DNA of 64,000 nt from positions 1 to 64,000 of the forward strand of contig NZ_LJAL01000009.1 in assembly GCF_001419985.1 (NCBI RefSeq), written 5' to 3'. This document shows positions 50,279 to 59,588 of the stretch, piece after piece. Each line of letters begins with the position of its first letter. Positions within the stretch are counted from its first letter, which is position 1. The notes under the pieces are model-generated. The model did no database searches, was not told the DNA's origin, and was given only the letters and a program-made list of their open reading frames with translations. The stretch comes from Loktanella sp. 5RATIMAR09. Lineage in GTDB: Bacteria > Pseudomonadota > Alphaproteobacteria > Rhodobacterales > Rhodobacteraceae. Made by a program: the position numbers and the translations under genes.

Positions 50279-52561
50279 ATGACCGCGTTTTCCGCCCCTA
50301 TTGCTGAACAAATCTGGGACATGAAGTACCGGTTCAAGGATGCGGGGGGGGCGCCGATCGACGAAACGGTCGAAGATACATGGAAGCGTATTGCCGGTGC
50401 TTTGGCTGCGGTTGAGGCTGATCCCAAAGCGTGGGAAGGCAAATTCTACGATGCACTGGCTGATTTCAAATATCTGCCTGCGGGCCGGATCACGGCAGGG
50501 GCTGGCACGGCGCGGTCTGTGACGCTGTTCAACTGTTTTGTCATGGGCACGGTTCCGGACAGCATGGGCGGTATCTTTGATATGCTCAAAGAGGCGGCGC
50601 TGACGATGCAGCAGGGTGGCGGGATCGGCTATGATTTCTCAACCATCCGCCCCAAGGGAGCGAGCGTGATGGGCGTGGCGGCGGATGCCTCTGGGCCGCT
50701 GTCCTTCATGGATGTCTGGGACGCGATGTGCCGCACGATTATGTCCGCCGGATCGCGCCGCGGCGCGATGATGGCGACAATGCGCTGCGATCACCCTGAT
50801 GTAGAAGATTTCATCACGGCCAAATCCGATCCCGCGCGTTTGCGGATGTTCAACATGTCCGTGCTGATTACCGATCCGTTCATGGATGCGGTGAAGGCAG
50901 ACGGGCCGTGGGATCTGGTCTTTGGCGGACAGGTCTATCGCACGGTGCAGGCGCGTGATTTGTGGGATGCGATCATGCGCTCGACCTATGATTATGCTGA
51001 ACCGGGTGTGATTTTCATCGACCGGATCAACCAGATGAATAACCTCAACTATTGTGAAACCATTGCGGCAACGAACCCCTGCGGCGAGCAGCCCTTGCCA
51101 CCCTACGGTGCATGTTTGCTGGGCTCTATCAATATGGCGCGTCTGGTCAGTGACCCCTTTGAAGATGCGGCCACTTTGGATGAGGATGCCCTGACCGATC
51201 TCGTCGCGACAGCCGTTCGGATGATGGACAATGTGGTGGACGCGTCGCGGTTCCCGCTGGATGCACAGCAGGCCGAGGCCAAGGCCAAGCGCCGCATCGG
51301 TCTGGGCGTCACGGGGCTGGCGGATGCGCTGTTGATGGTCGGCCTGCGCTACGGGTCGCAAGAGGCTGCAGCCCAGACGGATAAATGGATGCACCAGATT
51401 GCGCGGGCGGCTTATCTGGCCTCTGTGGAGCTTGCCAAAGAAAAGGGGTCTTTCCCGCTGTTCGATGCAGAGAGGTTTCTGGCCAGTGGTGCAATGCAGC
51501 ACATGGATGAGGATGTGAGGGATGCAATACGTCAAAATGGCATACGGAATGCGCTTTTGACGTCGATTGCGCCAACAGGCACGATCAGCCTCTATGCGGG
51601 TAATGTGTCATCAGGCATCGAGCCTGTTTTTGCCTATGCATATACCCGCAAGGTTTTGCAAAAAGACGGGTCGCGCACCGAGGAAGAGGTAGTGGATTAC
51701 GCGGTTCAGATGTGGCGTGACCTGAAAGGTGATGCACCTTTGCCGGATTACTTTGTGAACGCACAAACGCTCGCCCCGCTGGATCACGTGCGCATGCAGG
51801 CCGCGGCACAGAAGTGGATCGACAGCTCGATCTCGAAGACAATCAACTGCCCTGAGGATATCAGCTTTGATGACTTCAAAGAGGTCTACATGGCTGCATG
51901 GGATCAGGGATGTAAGGGTTGTACGACCTATCGTCCGAACGATGTCACCGGATCGGTCCTGTCGGTCTCGCAAGAGGCGTCGCCTTCCGAGGTTCCGGCG
52001 CAGGTCCGGCAAGAGGGTGAAGGGGCTGAAGTTGTCTACATGTCCGAGCCACTGGACCGCCCGCAAGAGTTGGAGGGTGCGACCTACAAGCTCAAATGGC
52101 CCGATAGCGAGCATGCGATTTATATCACCGTGAACGATCTGGTAATCGCGGGGCACCGGCGGCCGTTCGAGGTCTTTATCAATTCCAAGAACATGGAACA
52201 TTTTGCGTGGACAGTTGCGTTGACGCGGATGATCTCTGCGGTGTTCAGGCGCGGCGGTGATGTGTCTTTCGTGGTTGAGGAACTCAAGGCCGTGTTCGAT
52301 CCGCGCGGCGGGGCGTGGATGCAAGGCAAATATGTACCGTCAATTCTGGCCGCGATTGGGGGCGTGATTGAGAAACACATGGTCGCCACCGGTTTTCTGG
52401 CGGGCGAAGGCATGGGCCTGAAGGCCGATCCACAAGCGGACGTTGTTGCGATCAACGGTGGACCGCGCGGCAAGGCATGCTCGTCTTGCGGATCTTACGA
52501 TTTGCGCATGGTTGAGGGGTGCATGACCTGCGGGTCCTGCGGTTATTCCAAATGCGGCTAA
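50279..52561 (+). CDS. nrdJ: Adenosylcobalamin-dependent (class II) ribonucleotide reductase
   Basis: The 760-residue single-chain class II enzyme makes deoxyribonucleotides, using adenosylcobalamin to form the thiyl radical, so it works with or without oxygen. Active-site segments: TLFNCFVMG, the loop NPCGEQPLPPYGACLLGSIN with the radical-site Cys, and NGIRNALLTSIAPTGTISLYAGN. The C-terminus has CKGCTTYRPN and a zinc-ribbon-like cysteine cluster over the last 30 residues (CSSCGS, CMTCGSCGYSKCG), which holds the re-reducing cysteines. Start ATG 50279 has GAGGAG upstream; the longer frame is unsupported. It converges on the B12 transporter operon, the stops overlapping by 2 bases. Confidence 0.95.
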   Translation: MTAFSAPIAEQIWDMKYRFKDAGGAPIDETVEDTWKRIAGALAAVEADPKAWEGKFYDALADFKYLPAGRITAGAGTARSVTLFNCFVMGTVPDSMGGIFDMLKEAALTMQQGGGIGYDFSTIRPKGASVMGVAADASGPLSFMDVWDAMCRTIMSAGSRRGAMMATMRCDHPDVEDFITAKSDPARLRMFNMSVLITDPFMDAVKADGPWDLVFGGQVYRTVQARDLWDAIMRSTYDYAEPGVIFIDRINQMNNLNYCETIAATNPCGEQPLPPYGACLLGSINMARLVSDPFEDAATLDEDALTDLVATAVRMMDNVVDASRFPLDAQQAEAKAKRRIGLGVTGLADALLMVGLRYGSQEAAAQTDKWMHQIARAAYLASVELAKEKGSFPLFDAERFLASGAMQHMDEDVRDAIRQNGIRNALLTSIAPTGTISLYAGNVSSGIEPVFAYAYTRKVLQKDGSRTEEEVVDYAVQMWRDLKGDAPLPDYFVNAQTLAPLDHVRMQAAAQKWIDSSISKTINCPEDISFDDFKEVYMAAWDQGCKGCTTYRPNDVTGSVLSVSQEASPSEVPAQVRQEGEGAEVVYMSEPLDRPQELEGATYKLKWPDSEHAIYITVNDLVIAGHRRPFEVFINSKNMEHFAWTVALTRMISAVFRRGGDVSFVVEELKAVFDPRGGAWMQGKYVPSILAAIGGVIEKHMVATGFLAGEGMGLKADPQADVVAINGGPRGKACSSCGSYDLRMVEGCMTCGSCGYSKCG

Positions 52562-53613
52562 AGCGGATTGCGCCGCAGTAGCCAGATGAAAAACAGCCCC
52601 CCGATCAAACCGGTGACAATCCCGATCGGGATGTCGTCGGGGGCCATGACCGTGCGCGCAAAGATATCTGCCCAAAGCAGAAAGATCGCGCCGAAGAGTG
52701 CCGAAACAGGCAGGACGCGGGTGTAGTCGCCGCCGACAATCAGGCGAACGATATGCGGAATCATCAGGCCGACAAAGCCGATGATGCCTGAAAAGGCGAC
52801 CACCACGCCGGTGATCATGGCCCCGACGACAAAGACGACTAGCCGGAAACGCCCCACAGGGATGCCGAGCGTTGAGGCGGTTTCGTCGCCCATGGTCATG
52901 GCGTTGAGGTTGCTTGCATTGGCCCACAGATACGTGCCGCAGGCAATCAAGATCACCAGAGGATAGATCAACTGGCTCCACTGCGCGAGGCCAAGGCCGC
53001 CGAGCATCCAGAAAACGACTGTATGCACGGCGCGCGGATCACCAAGGAAAATAAGCACGTTGGCACCTGACATCACGATAAATGAGACTGCGACCCCTGC
53101 CAGCACAAGCCGATCTGCGCTGGTCGCGGCGGCGAAGCGGGACACGCCGAGGACGATCAGGGTTGCCCCCAAAGCACCCAGAAATGCCATCAGTGGGACT
53201 GTCAGCAAGCCGATGAACAGGCCGGTGTGCAGCAAGGCGAGAATCGCACCGAAGGCACCCCCCGCAGAAATGCCCAGAAGGTGCGGGTCAGCAAGCGGAT
53301 TGCGCGTCACCGCTTGCAAGCTTGCCCCAACAATGGCGAGGCCTGCACCCACCAGACAGGCAAGGATCGCGCGGGGAAAGCGGATGTCCCAGACGATGGC
53401 TTCGCGCCCGGCAGACCAGTCCGGATTGACCACGCCAGGTGCCATCTTGTTGATCAGGATGCCCCAGACCGTCGGCAGCGGCACCGACACCGCGCCAACA
53501 CTGATCGCCACAGAGATTGACAGAAACAGCGCCACAAACCCCAGCCCAAAGGTCAGCCGCAGCCGGGCCTTATGCGGGCTGAGGGTCGTGATCTGTCTGT
53601 CCGCCTGATCCAT
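52558..53613 (-). CDS. FecCD/BtuC-type ABC permease, probable cobalamin uptake
   Basis: The 351-residue inner-membrane permease belongs to the FecCD/BtuC family, with about nine or ten spans. Typical stretches are WDIRFPRAILACLVGAGLAIVGASLQAVTRNPLADPHLLGISAGGAFGA, spread over residues 74-122, and SGIIGFVGLMIPHIVRLIVGGDY near the C-terminus. It is the last gene of a four-gene operon under a cobalamin riboswitch, so vitamin B12 or a corrinoid is the probable substrate rather than an iron siderophore. Confidence 0.92.
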   Translation of the reverse strand: MDQADRQITTLSPHKARLRLTFGLGFVALFLSISVAISVGAVSVPLPTVWGILINKMAPGVVNPDWSAGREAIVWDIRFPRAILACLVGAGLAIVGASLQAVTRNPLADPHLLGISAGGAFGAILALLHTGLFIGLLTVPLMAFLGALGATLIVLGVSRFAAATSADRLVLAGVAVSFIVMSGANVLIFLGDPRAVHTVVFWMLGGLGLAQWSQLIYPLVILIACGTYLWANASNLNAMTMGDETASTLGIPVGRFRLVVFVVGAMITGVVVAFSGIIGFVGLMIPHIVRLIVGGDYTRVLPVSALFGAIFLLWADIFARTVMAPDDIPIGIVTGLIGGLFFIWLLRRNPL

Positions 53614-53616
53614 CCG

Positions 53617-54561
53617 TTAGTCTGCGCGGAATGCTGCGGCAAGCGTCTTGACCGCCTGAATGTTGCGCGGCCCCGGTGTGGCCTCGACATACTCCAGCAC
53701 CACGAAGCGGTCGTTCTTGACTGCATCAAGTTCAGCGAAGGCGGGGTTCGTCATCATGAAATCGCGCTTCTGTTCGGCGGTCACTTCGCCGTAGTTCACG
53801 ATCACGATGATTTCGGGGTTGCGTTCCACCACGGCTTCCCAGCCGACCGTTGTCCAGCTTTTGTCGAAGTCTGCCATGATGTTCGTACCGCCGGCGGCCT
53901 CGATCAATGCATTGGGCATGGCATAGCGACCTGCCGTGAAGGGTGCATCATCTCCGCTGTCATAAACAAAGACGCGCGGCGCCGCAGGCAAGGCGGGTTG
54001 GCTCGCGAGAAAATCAGCAAGGTCCGACTGGTAATCGGCGATCAGTGCCTCCGCCCGCTTCTCGACGCCGAAGATGGCACCCAGATTGCGCAGATCATTG
54101 TACATATCATCCATTGAGGCTGCGTCTTTGCCACCCGTATGGCCGATGTGGATGCAGCTTTCGGTTAGTTCATAGACCTGAATACCAAACGGGGCGAGCG
54201 TTTCGGGGGTCACTTCACCACCCACGCGCATGCCGTAGTTCCAGCCCGCGAAGAAAAAGTCGGCCTCGGCACCGATCAGCACCTCTTTAGAAGGGTACTG
54301 TTCGGACAGTTCCGGCAATTCTTCAACGCCCGCCCGCATCTCTGCGTCCAGTTTGTTCCAGCCGGAAATGCCCGTGTAGCCGACCATGTGATCGGTCAGG
54401 CCAAGAACCAGCATCATTTCGGTCAGGTTCACGTCGTTGGAGATTGCGGCCTGTGGTGGTGAATCGAAAGTCACTTCGCGGTCACAGCTTTGGACAGTGG
54501 TCTGGGCAAAGGCAGTGCTGGCCGCGAGGGTGAAAACCGCGGTTGTCAGGGTCAGTTTCAT
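53617..54561 (-). CDS. Periplasmic substrate-binding protein, probable cobalamin uptake
   Basis: The 314-residue class III binding protein (BtuF/FepB fold) has signal peptide MKLTLTTAVFTLAASTAFA. Features are RLSGWNKL-like GISGWNKLDAEMRAG, LSEQYPSKEVLIGAEADFFFAGW, and the C-terminal NPEIIVIVNYGE with NIQAVKTLAAAFRA. It lies 3 bases upstream of the permease gene. B12 as ligand is inferred from the riboswitch. Confidence 0.9.
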   Translation of the reverse strand: MKLTLTTAVFTLAASTAFAQTTVQSCDREVTFDSPPQAAISNDVNLTEMMLVLGLTDHMVGYTGISGWNKLDAEMRAGVEELPELSEQYPSKEVLIGAEADFFFAGWNYGMRVGGEVTPETLAPFGIQVYELTESCIHIGHTGGKDAASMDDMYNDLRNLGAIFGVEKRAEALIADYQSDLADFLASQPALPAAPRVFVYDSGDDAPFTAGRYAMPNALIEAAGGTNIMADFDKSWTTVGWEAVVERNPEIIVIVNYGEVTAEQKRDFMMTNPAFAELDAVKNDRFVVLEYVEATPGPRNIQAVKTLAAAFRAD

Positions 54562-54572
54562 GATGTTTATCT

Positions 54573-55355
54573 CTAATGGGGTAGGTGGAATGACAAATGG
54601 TTGGTGTCGCTGGGCGCCAGCCTTTCGCGGCGGGCATCGACGCGGAAGGTGTTGGACACCAGCGCCTCGGTCAGCAGTTCATCGGGGGTGCCGAAGCCAC
54701 GCGGATGACCGTTTTCCAGTACCAGGATATTGTCGCAGATATCGGCGGCCATGTTCAGATCGTGCAGCGAAACCACGATGGTCAGGTCAAGCTGGCGGAT
54801 CAGGGCGAGCACTTCCAACTGGTGCCGGATATCGAGGTGATTTGTCGGCTCGTCCAGGATCAGGATTTCAGGTTCCTGCGCCAGCGCGCGGGCGACCATG
54901 ACCCTCTGGCGTTCTCCGCCCGAGAGGGTGCCGAAGTCGCGGTGTTCCAAGCCCATCAGATCAAGCAACGCGATCACGTGGTCAATGACCGTCGTGTCAT
55001 GCGCATCCGCGCTGGTATATCCTTGGCGGTGTGGGGTGCGGCCAAGCGAAATGATCTCGCGCACGCTGAGGCCGAAGGCGGCGGCCTGTTCCTGCAGGAC
55101 AGCAGCCACATGCCGGGCGGCTTTGCGTGCGGGCATCTTCCAGATGTCCGTGCCGTTGATCTGCACATGCCCGGTTGTCGGCGCCTGATAGCGATAAAGC
55201 AGGCGCAGCAGCGTCGATTTACCTGCGCCATTGGGGCCGACAACGCCCAGCACACGGCCATTTTCTACCTCAAAACTGGTCGGGTGCAGAACAGGGGCGG
55301 TCCGCTTGTGCGGACGCCAACTGACGTTTGAAACACTCAGATGCGCGCCGCTCAT
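54573..55355 (-). CDS. ABC transporter ATPase, probable cobalamin uptake
   Basis: The 260-residue cytoplasmic ATPase of the FecE/BtuD type has Walker A GPNGAGKST (residues 39-47), Q-loop QEQAAAFGLSVREIISLGR, signature LSGGERQRVMVARALAQ and Walker B ILILDEPTNHLDI. The H-loop is VVSLHDLNMAADICDN. Start overlaps the DUF1636 stop by 4 bases. Confidence 0.94.
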   Translation of the reverse strand: MSGAHLSVSNVSWRPHKRTAPVLHPTSFEVENGRVLGVVGPNGAGKSTLLRLLYRYQAPTTGHVQINGTDIWKMPARKAARHVAAVLQEQAAAFGLSVREIISLGRTPHRQGYTSADAHDTTVIDHVIALLDLMGLEHRDFGTLSGGERQRVMVARALAQEPEILILDEPTNHLDIRHQLEVLALIRQLDLTIVVSLHDLNMAADICDNILVLENGHPRGFGTPDELLTEALVSNTFRVDARRERLAPSDTNHLSFHLPH

Positions 55356-55759
55356 GACACCAAAGCCTTGCTGTCTTCGAGTGCGATCATCGCTGCCGGA
55401 ACTCGTGCCAGTGTCGATTTGCGCAGCTTGCCGGGCCGGTCAACGGACGAACACCAGCCGTCATGCAGGACGGCGTATTGCCGGGCGAATGCGACCAGAT
55501 CGTCAATGTCGTCTTCGGGGGTTATATCGCCAAAAAGATAAGTCGCCTTTTGCGTGCCGTGATAGGCGACCGTACAGGGCCGGTCGCAGCCTGCCATGCA
55601 AGCGACACCGGAAATGGCAAAGTCTTCGGCAATGCTATCGCCCGCCGCAGCTATGGCTTTGCGCAGTTTTTCGATGAGTTCGTATCCGGGGCGGCATTCC
55701 GTCCCTTTATGTCTACACGATGTGCAGACCGTAATGCGATGTTGTGTGGTCCGGTCCAT
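55352..55759 (-). CDS. DUF1636 cysteine-rich metal-binding protein, first gene of B12 operon
   Basis: The 135-residue protein belongs to DUF1636, predicted metal-binding with a thioredoxin-like ferredoxin fold. Six cysteines: Cys12, 15 and 22 (VCTSCRHKGTECRPG) and Cys54, 58, 62 (GVACMAGCDRPC). It is the first gene after the cobalamin riboswitch and is translationally coupled to the ABC ATPase gene. A role in handling cobalamin, cobalt or electron transfer for corrinoid reduction is plausible but unproven. GGAGG precedes the ATG. Confidence 0.85.
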   Translation of the reverse strand: MDRTTQHRITVCTSCRHKGTECRPGYELIEKLRKAIAAAGDSIAEDFAISGVACMAGCDRPCTVAYHGTQKATYLFGDITPEDDIDDLVAFARQYAVLHDGWCSSVDRPGKLRKSTLARVPAAMIALEDSKALVS

Positions 55760-55892
55760 GCAGCCCTCCGCGCATAAGCGGGGGGACGAAAGGGCATGTT
55801 TGTGGGGCCAAATGAGCCGTGTTCACCATCATGTTCTCCGCTCCGGACACCCCGCCCGGTTTGAGTTTCAATTGACGTATTTCTACGCCCTT

Positions 55893-56083
55893 TGATGGCA
55901 GGTCTCCTGACTTCGCGGGTCGCTGCTTGCCCGATCCTTCCCGAGCTTATCGCTCAGTGGTGATCATCGGGGTCGCTCGCCGCTCACAGTTGCGGGGGCA
56001 GTTACGGATTTGGCGCGCTTTGGCTCTTCCTCACCGTATTCCCTTTTCATCCCAGACGCATTTTCGGCGACCGGGAACCATCG
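55893..56083 (-). promoter_or_regulatory. Cobalamin riboswitch
   Basis: Read on the minus strand, the sequence contains in order GGGAATACGGTGAGGAAGAG, CCGTAACTGCCCCCGCAACTG, GCCACTG-like CCACTGAGCG, GGGAAGGATCGG, and the B12 box AGTCAGGAGACCTGCC at 55897-55912. These are the conserved core pieces of the AdoCbl riboswitch in the right order and spacing. It lies about 135 bases upstream of the DUF1636 gene and should repress the operon when B12 is plentiful. No other gene lies in 55760-56180. Confidence 0.93.
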
Positions 56084-56180
56084 CCAACACTGTTTGCGAT
56101 TCCGGGGAAGGGGTCAAGCGTCAAGTTGACAGAGCGTGGTGTCACGCGGGGTGGATATGTGAGGCTTTTCGGCTTGATCG

Positions 56181-56537
56181 CTAGAGGATCAGTTCTGCCA
56201 AACCAAACTGTGCTCCGATCACGCCGATGATGATGCCGATAGGCAGGGCAAAATAAAGTGCCAACGGCTTGCGCGGCTTTTGAAGTTGTTGCGGCTCTGA
56301 GAACCGCCCGATGGAAATGAAGTTGATCACGCGCTCAATCAAGACGTAAAAAACTAGCCCTCCTGCGCTTAGCCCCAGTATCATGATGATACTGCCCCAT
56401 GCGCCGACAGTCGCAAGGTCTACGAGGCCATCAATTGCTACGCCAAGAAAAACGCCAACGGCAACGAGTGCAATTGAGTTGAGCCAATCAAACATTTGCA
56501 TGGATTGTCGTGGTTTCACGGTGTGCCTCCTATGCAT
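56181..56537 (-). CDS. Small membrane protein of unknown function
   Basis: The product is at most 118 residues. It has hydrophobic spans at about 20-40, 46-70 and 92-112, with a basic stretch (PQQLQKPRKP) between the last two. A start at codon 13 (56501, MQMFDWLNS) is equally possible. Its 5' end overlaps the 3' end of the GMC oxidoreductase gene by 8 bases, so it may be its downstream operon partner. Not recognised as any family. Confidence 0.55.
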   Translation of the reverse strand: MHRRHTVKPRQSMQMFDWLNSIALVAVGVFLGVAIDGLVDLATVGAWGSIIMILGLSAGGLVFYVLIERVINFISIGRFSEPQQLQKPRKPLALYFALPIGIIIGVIGAQFGLAELIL

Positions 56538-58140
56538 CCTCCAGGATCAGATCAGAGGCTTTTTCCCCAATCATGATGGCAGGCGCGTTGGTGTTCCCCG
56601 ACACGATTTCAGGCATGATTGAACAATCCGCCACCCGTAGCCCCGCGATCCCATGCACGCGCAGGCGTTCGTCGACTACAGCCTCTTTGCCCTGACCCAT
56701 CTTGCAGGTGCCGGTCGGGTGATAGATCGACGCGGTGTTGTTGCGCGCCCAATCCAGCGTGGCGTCATAGTCGTCCATCGGCAGATCGGCGTGCGGGCGG
56801 TACTCTTGGCTGATCTTCGAGGTCAGCGGCGCGTGCCGTGCGATTTTTCGGGCAATGTTCACGCCTGCGACCACCGTGCGACAGTCCGTTTCGGTAGACA
56901 GATAGTTGGGGATGATTCTTGGATAGGTCTTGGGATCGCTGCTTTGTAGCCTGATCTCGCCTTTGCTTTCGGGGCGGAGCTGACAGACCGACATCGTGAA
57001 GGCCGAGAATTTATCGGCCCCTTTGCCGGGGTTCTCGGCCGAGAGTGGTTGCACATGGAACTGGATGTCGGGGGTTTCCATGTCTTCGCGTGTTTTCAGG
57101 AAACCGGTGGCAAGGCTCGCGGCCATGGTCATCGGGCCCGCACGGAACATCAGGTATTTCAGCCCGATCTTGGCCTGTCCAAAGAGCGAGCCAACCTCAT
57201 CATTCAGGGTGGGTTCGTTGCATTTATAGACAAGTCGCGCCTGCAGGTGATCTTGCATGTTCTTGCCCACGCCCGGCAGGTCATGCACCACCTCGACGCC
57301 GTTTTCGGTCAGTTGCGCCGCCTCGCCGATGCCCGAAAGCATCAGGATTTGTGGCGAATTGATCGCGCCACCAGACAGGACGATTTCCTTGCGTGCCTTG
57401 ATCGTGTGCCGGGTGCCGCTGCGGTCGGTGTAGGTCACACCTGTGGCCCGCTTGCCTTCGATACTGACCTTTTCGACCTGTGCATGGGTGACGATTTGCA
57501 GGTTTTCACGCGATTTAACCGGATTGAGATAGGCGACCGCCGCACTGCACCGCCGCCCGTTGCGCGAGGTGAGCTGGAAGAAGCCAACGCCTTCTTGTTC
57601 AGCGCCATTGTAGTCGGGATTGAATTTATAACCTGCCGCCTGTGCCGCTGCGACCCATGCATCGGTGATCGGGCGCTGGATGCGCATGTTGGAAACCGAC
57701 AATGGCCCCTGATCGCCATGGAATTCATCGGCGCCGCGTTCGTTTTTTTCGGCGCGTTTGAAAAGGGGCAGTACATCATCCCAGCCCCAGCCGGTATTTC
57801 CCATCTGGCGCCAACGGTCATAGTCCTGTGGTTGCCCCCGCACATAAAGCAGACCATTGAGTGACGATGATCCGCCCAAAACCTTGCCGCGCGGCCATTC
57901 GATCGAGCGGCCATTCAGGCCCGGATCAGGCTCTGTTTTATAGCACCAGTCCACCTTGGGATTGTGGATCGTTTTAAAGTACCCCACCGGAATATGGATC
58001 CACGGGTTAAGATCACGACCACCTGCCTCAAGCAGAATCACCTTATGCGCAGGATTCGCACTGAGGCGATTTGCAATGACGCACCCTGCAGAACCTGCGC
58101 CTACGACTATAAAATCAGCTTCCACTGCATCTTTCTCCAT
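56530..58140 (-). CDS. GMC-family FAD oxidoreductase (choline/alcohol dehydrogenase-like)
   Basis: The 536-residue flavoenzyme of the GMC family oxidises an alcohol group. The N-terminal FAD fold is DFIVVGAGSAGCVIANRLS with LLEAGGRD. GMC signature one is PRGKVLGGSSSLNGLLYVRG and signature two is SGGAINSPQILMLSGIG. The C-terminal active-site region is YHPTGTCKMG then NAPAIMIGEKASDLIL. The ATG at 58140 directly follows a possible GTG start. Divergent from a TRAP transporter; the transporter may import its substrate. Confidence 0.93.
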   Translation of the reverse strand: MEKDAVEADFIVVGAGSAGCVIANRLSANPAHKVILLEAGGRDLNPWIHIPVGYFKTIHNPKVDWCYKTEPDPGLNGRSIEWPRGKVLGGSSSLNGLLYVRGQPQDYDRWRQMGNTGWGWDDVLPLFKRAEKNERGADEFHGDQGPLSVSNMRIQRPITDAWVAAAQAAGYKFNPDYNGAEQEGVGFFQLTSRNGRRCSAAVAYLNPVKSRENLQIVTHAQVEKVSIEGKRATGVTYTDRSGTRHTIKARKEIVLSGGAINSPQILMLSGIGEAAQLTENGVEVVHDLPGVGKNMQDHLQARLVYKCNEPTLNDEVGSLFGQAKIGLKYLMFRAGPMTMAASLATGFLKTREDMETPDIQFHVQPLSAENPGKGADKFSAFTMSVCQLRPESKGEIRLQSSDPKTYPRIIPNYLSTETDCRTVVAGVNIARKIARHAPLTSKISQEYRPHADLPMDDYDATLDWARNNTASIYHPTGTCKMGQGKEAVVDERLRVHGIAGLRVADCSIMPEIVSGNTNAPAIMIGEKASDLILEDA

Positions 58141-58231
58141 CACTGTGAAAAAACTCTATGCAGATTGCGAATACTATACTAGGCTTTTTTGGAACTATTA
58201 GTCTCAATAATTGACGTCATGGGAGGAAGTC

Positions 58232-59464
58232 ATGGGAGTGAGTGATAAACTAAGCGGTATTTCGCGGAGGGATCTGTTCAAATTGGCAGGCCAATACGGG
58301 ATGAGCTCTACGCTAATGGCGGCGGGTACATTCGGCGGGGCGATGAGCCTTGCAAATTTGGCCTCTGCCGCAGAATCAACCTATGAGCGCCGCTTCTCGA
58401 AAGAGGCCAAATACAATCTCAAATTCGGCGCATCGGGCTTTAACGCCCGCAACCTGCTGATCGAGCGCGCGGGCGCGCTGGAATTTGCACGTGATCTTGA
58501 GGCGCGTACAGACGGCGAGATTCGCATCGAATTCATCGGCGACAACCAGATCTGCGGCCAGACATCCTGTGCTGAGAAGACGCAGCAAGGTATCGTTGAT
58601 ATCTACGCGGCTTCGACGCAGAACTCTGCCGGTACTGCACCCTACCTGAACGTTCTGGACTATGCGTATATGTTCCGTAACCGCGCGGACCAGTACCACT
58701 TCCTGTATTCGCCGGCGTCCATGCGGTTGCTGCGTGAACCCTACGAGCGGCGTCACGGTCTGAAGTTCCTGTTCAGCCACGCCGAGCTTCGCGGCATCCA
58801 GCTGGGTATGAACTTTGATGATCAGCCGACAATCACATCGGTAGAGCAGTTGGCCGGTACGAAGAACCGCGTCACAGGCACACAGCTTGGTCGCATTGCG
58901 ATGGAAGCGCTGAACCTGAACCCTGTTCCTGTTGCATGGGAAGAAACGCTTGATGGTCTCAAGCAGGGTCTGATTGATGGTGCGGAAACATGGGCCTCTG
59001 CTGTGGCTTATGCGAACATGGCGCCCGTTGTATCCCAGTCGGTTCACCTGAACTTCTTCTGCGGTACCGAGCATACAGCGATGTCAGCGTCGGTCTTCGA
59101 TAGCCTTGAAGGGTATCTGCAGGATGCAGTGATGGAATCGTCCTATTGGGCACAGACCCATGTTCAGGCCGCAAACGAAGTGGCCCTGATCAATACTGTT
59201 GGCCAGTCCGATCCACAGCTTCCAAATACGATCTTTGCACAGAACGGCGTGCGCAACGCATTCCTGTCTGCCGAAGAGATCAAGAAGGCCGAAGAAATGT
59301 GCTCACCTGAGTACCAGCCGGCACTTTGGGAAGAGTGGCGCGAGCGCCTGAACGGCTGGTCCGGTGGTCTGGACACATATCAGGAGATCTACGACGAGGT
59401 CCGCACAATTGACGCGAACACCTTGCCTGAGAACGTTGAGCCACGCCGCTGGTGGAAGAGCTAA
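58232..59464 (+). CDS. TRAP transporter substrate-binding protein with twin-arginine signal
   Basis: The 410-residue DctP-type receptor has an N-terminal twin-arginine signal (SRRDLFKLAG, Arg12-Arg13, followed by a hydrophobic region to ~45), unlike the usual Sec signal. The DctP core shows in LEFARDLEARTDGEIRIEFIGDNQICGQTSCAEKTQQGIVDIYA and LAGTKNRVTGTQLGRIAMEALN. GGAGGAAG precedes the ATG at 58232. An attenuator-like hairpin follows, then the membrane subunits. Ligand unknown; export through Tat suggests folding or cofactor acquisition in the cytoplasm. Confidence 0.88.
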   Translation: MGVSDKLSGISRRDLFKLAGQYGMSSTLMAAGTFGGAMSLANLASAAESTYERRFSKEAKYNLKFGASGFNARNLLIERAGALEFARDLEARTDGEIRIEFIGDNQICGQTSCAEKTQQGIVDIYAASTQNSAGTAPYLNVLDYAYMFRNRADQYHFLYSPASMRLLREPYERRHGLKFLFSHAELRGIQLGMNFDDQPTITSVEQLAGTKNRVTGTQLGRIAMEALNLNPVPVAWEETLDGLKQGLIDGAETWASAVAYANMAPVVSQSVHLNFFCGTEHTAMSASVFDSLEGYLQDAVMESSYWAQTHVQAANEVALINTVGQSDPQLPNTIFAQNGVRNAFLSAEEIKKAEEMCSPEYQPALWEEWRERLNGWSGGLDTYQEIYDEVRTIDANTLPENVEPRRWWKS

Positions 59465-59490
59465 CGCTGCCTTTATCTAACCCGCAATTT

Positions 59491-59526
59491 AAGGGCCGGC
59501 CGGATGGGAGTTCGGTCGGCCCTTTT
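59491..59526 (+). terminator. Terminator-like hairpin between TRAP receptor and permease genes
   Basis: AAGGGCCGGCCG (59491-59502) pairs with CGGTCGGCCCTT (59513-59524) with one G-T pair, followed by TT. The weak T run suggests partial termination, which would make more receptor than permease; this is common in TRAP and ABC operons. Confidence 0.7.
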
Positions 59527-59588
59527 CATCACAAGAATAATATGGCTGCATGAACGCAGCATAGGGACACATTAGGGGGGAGACCTAT

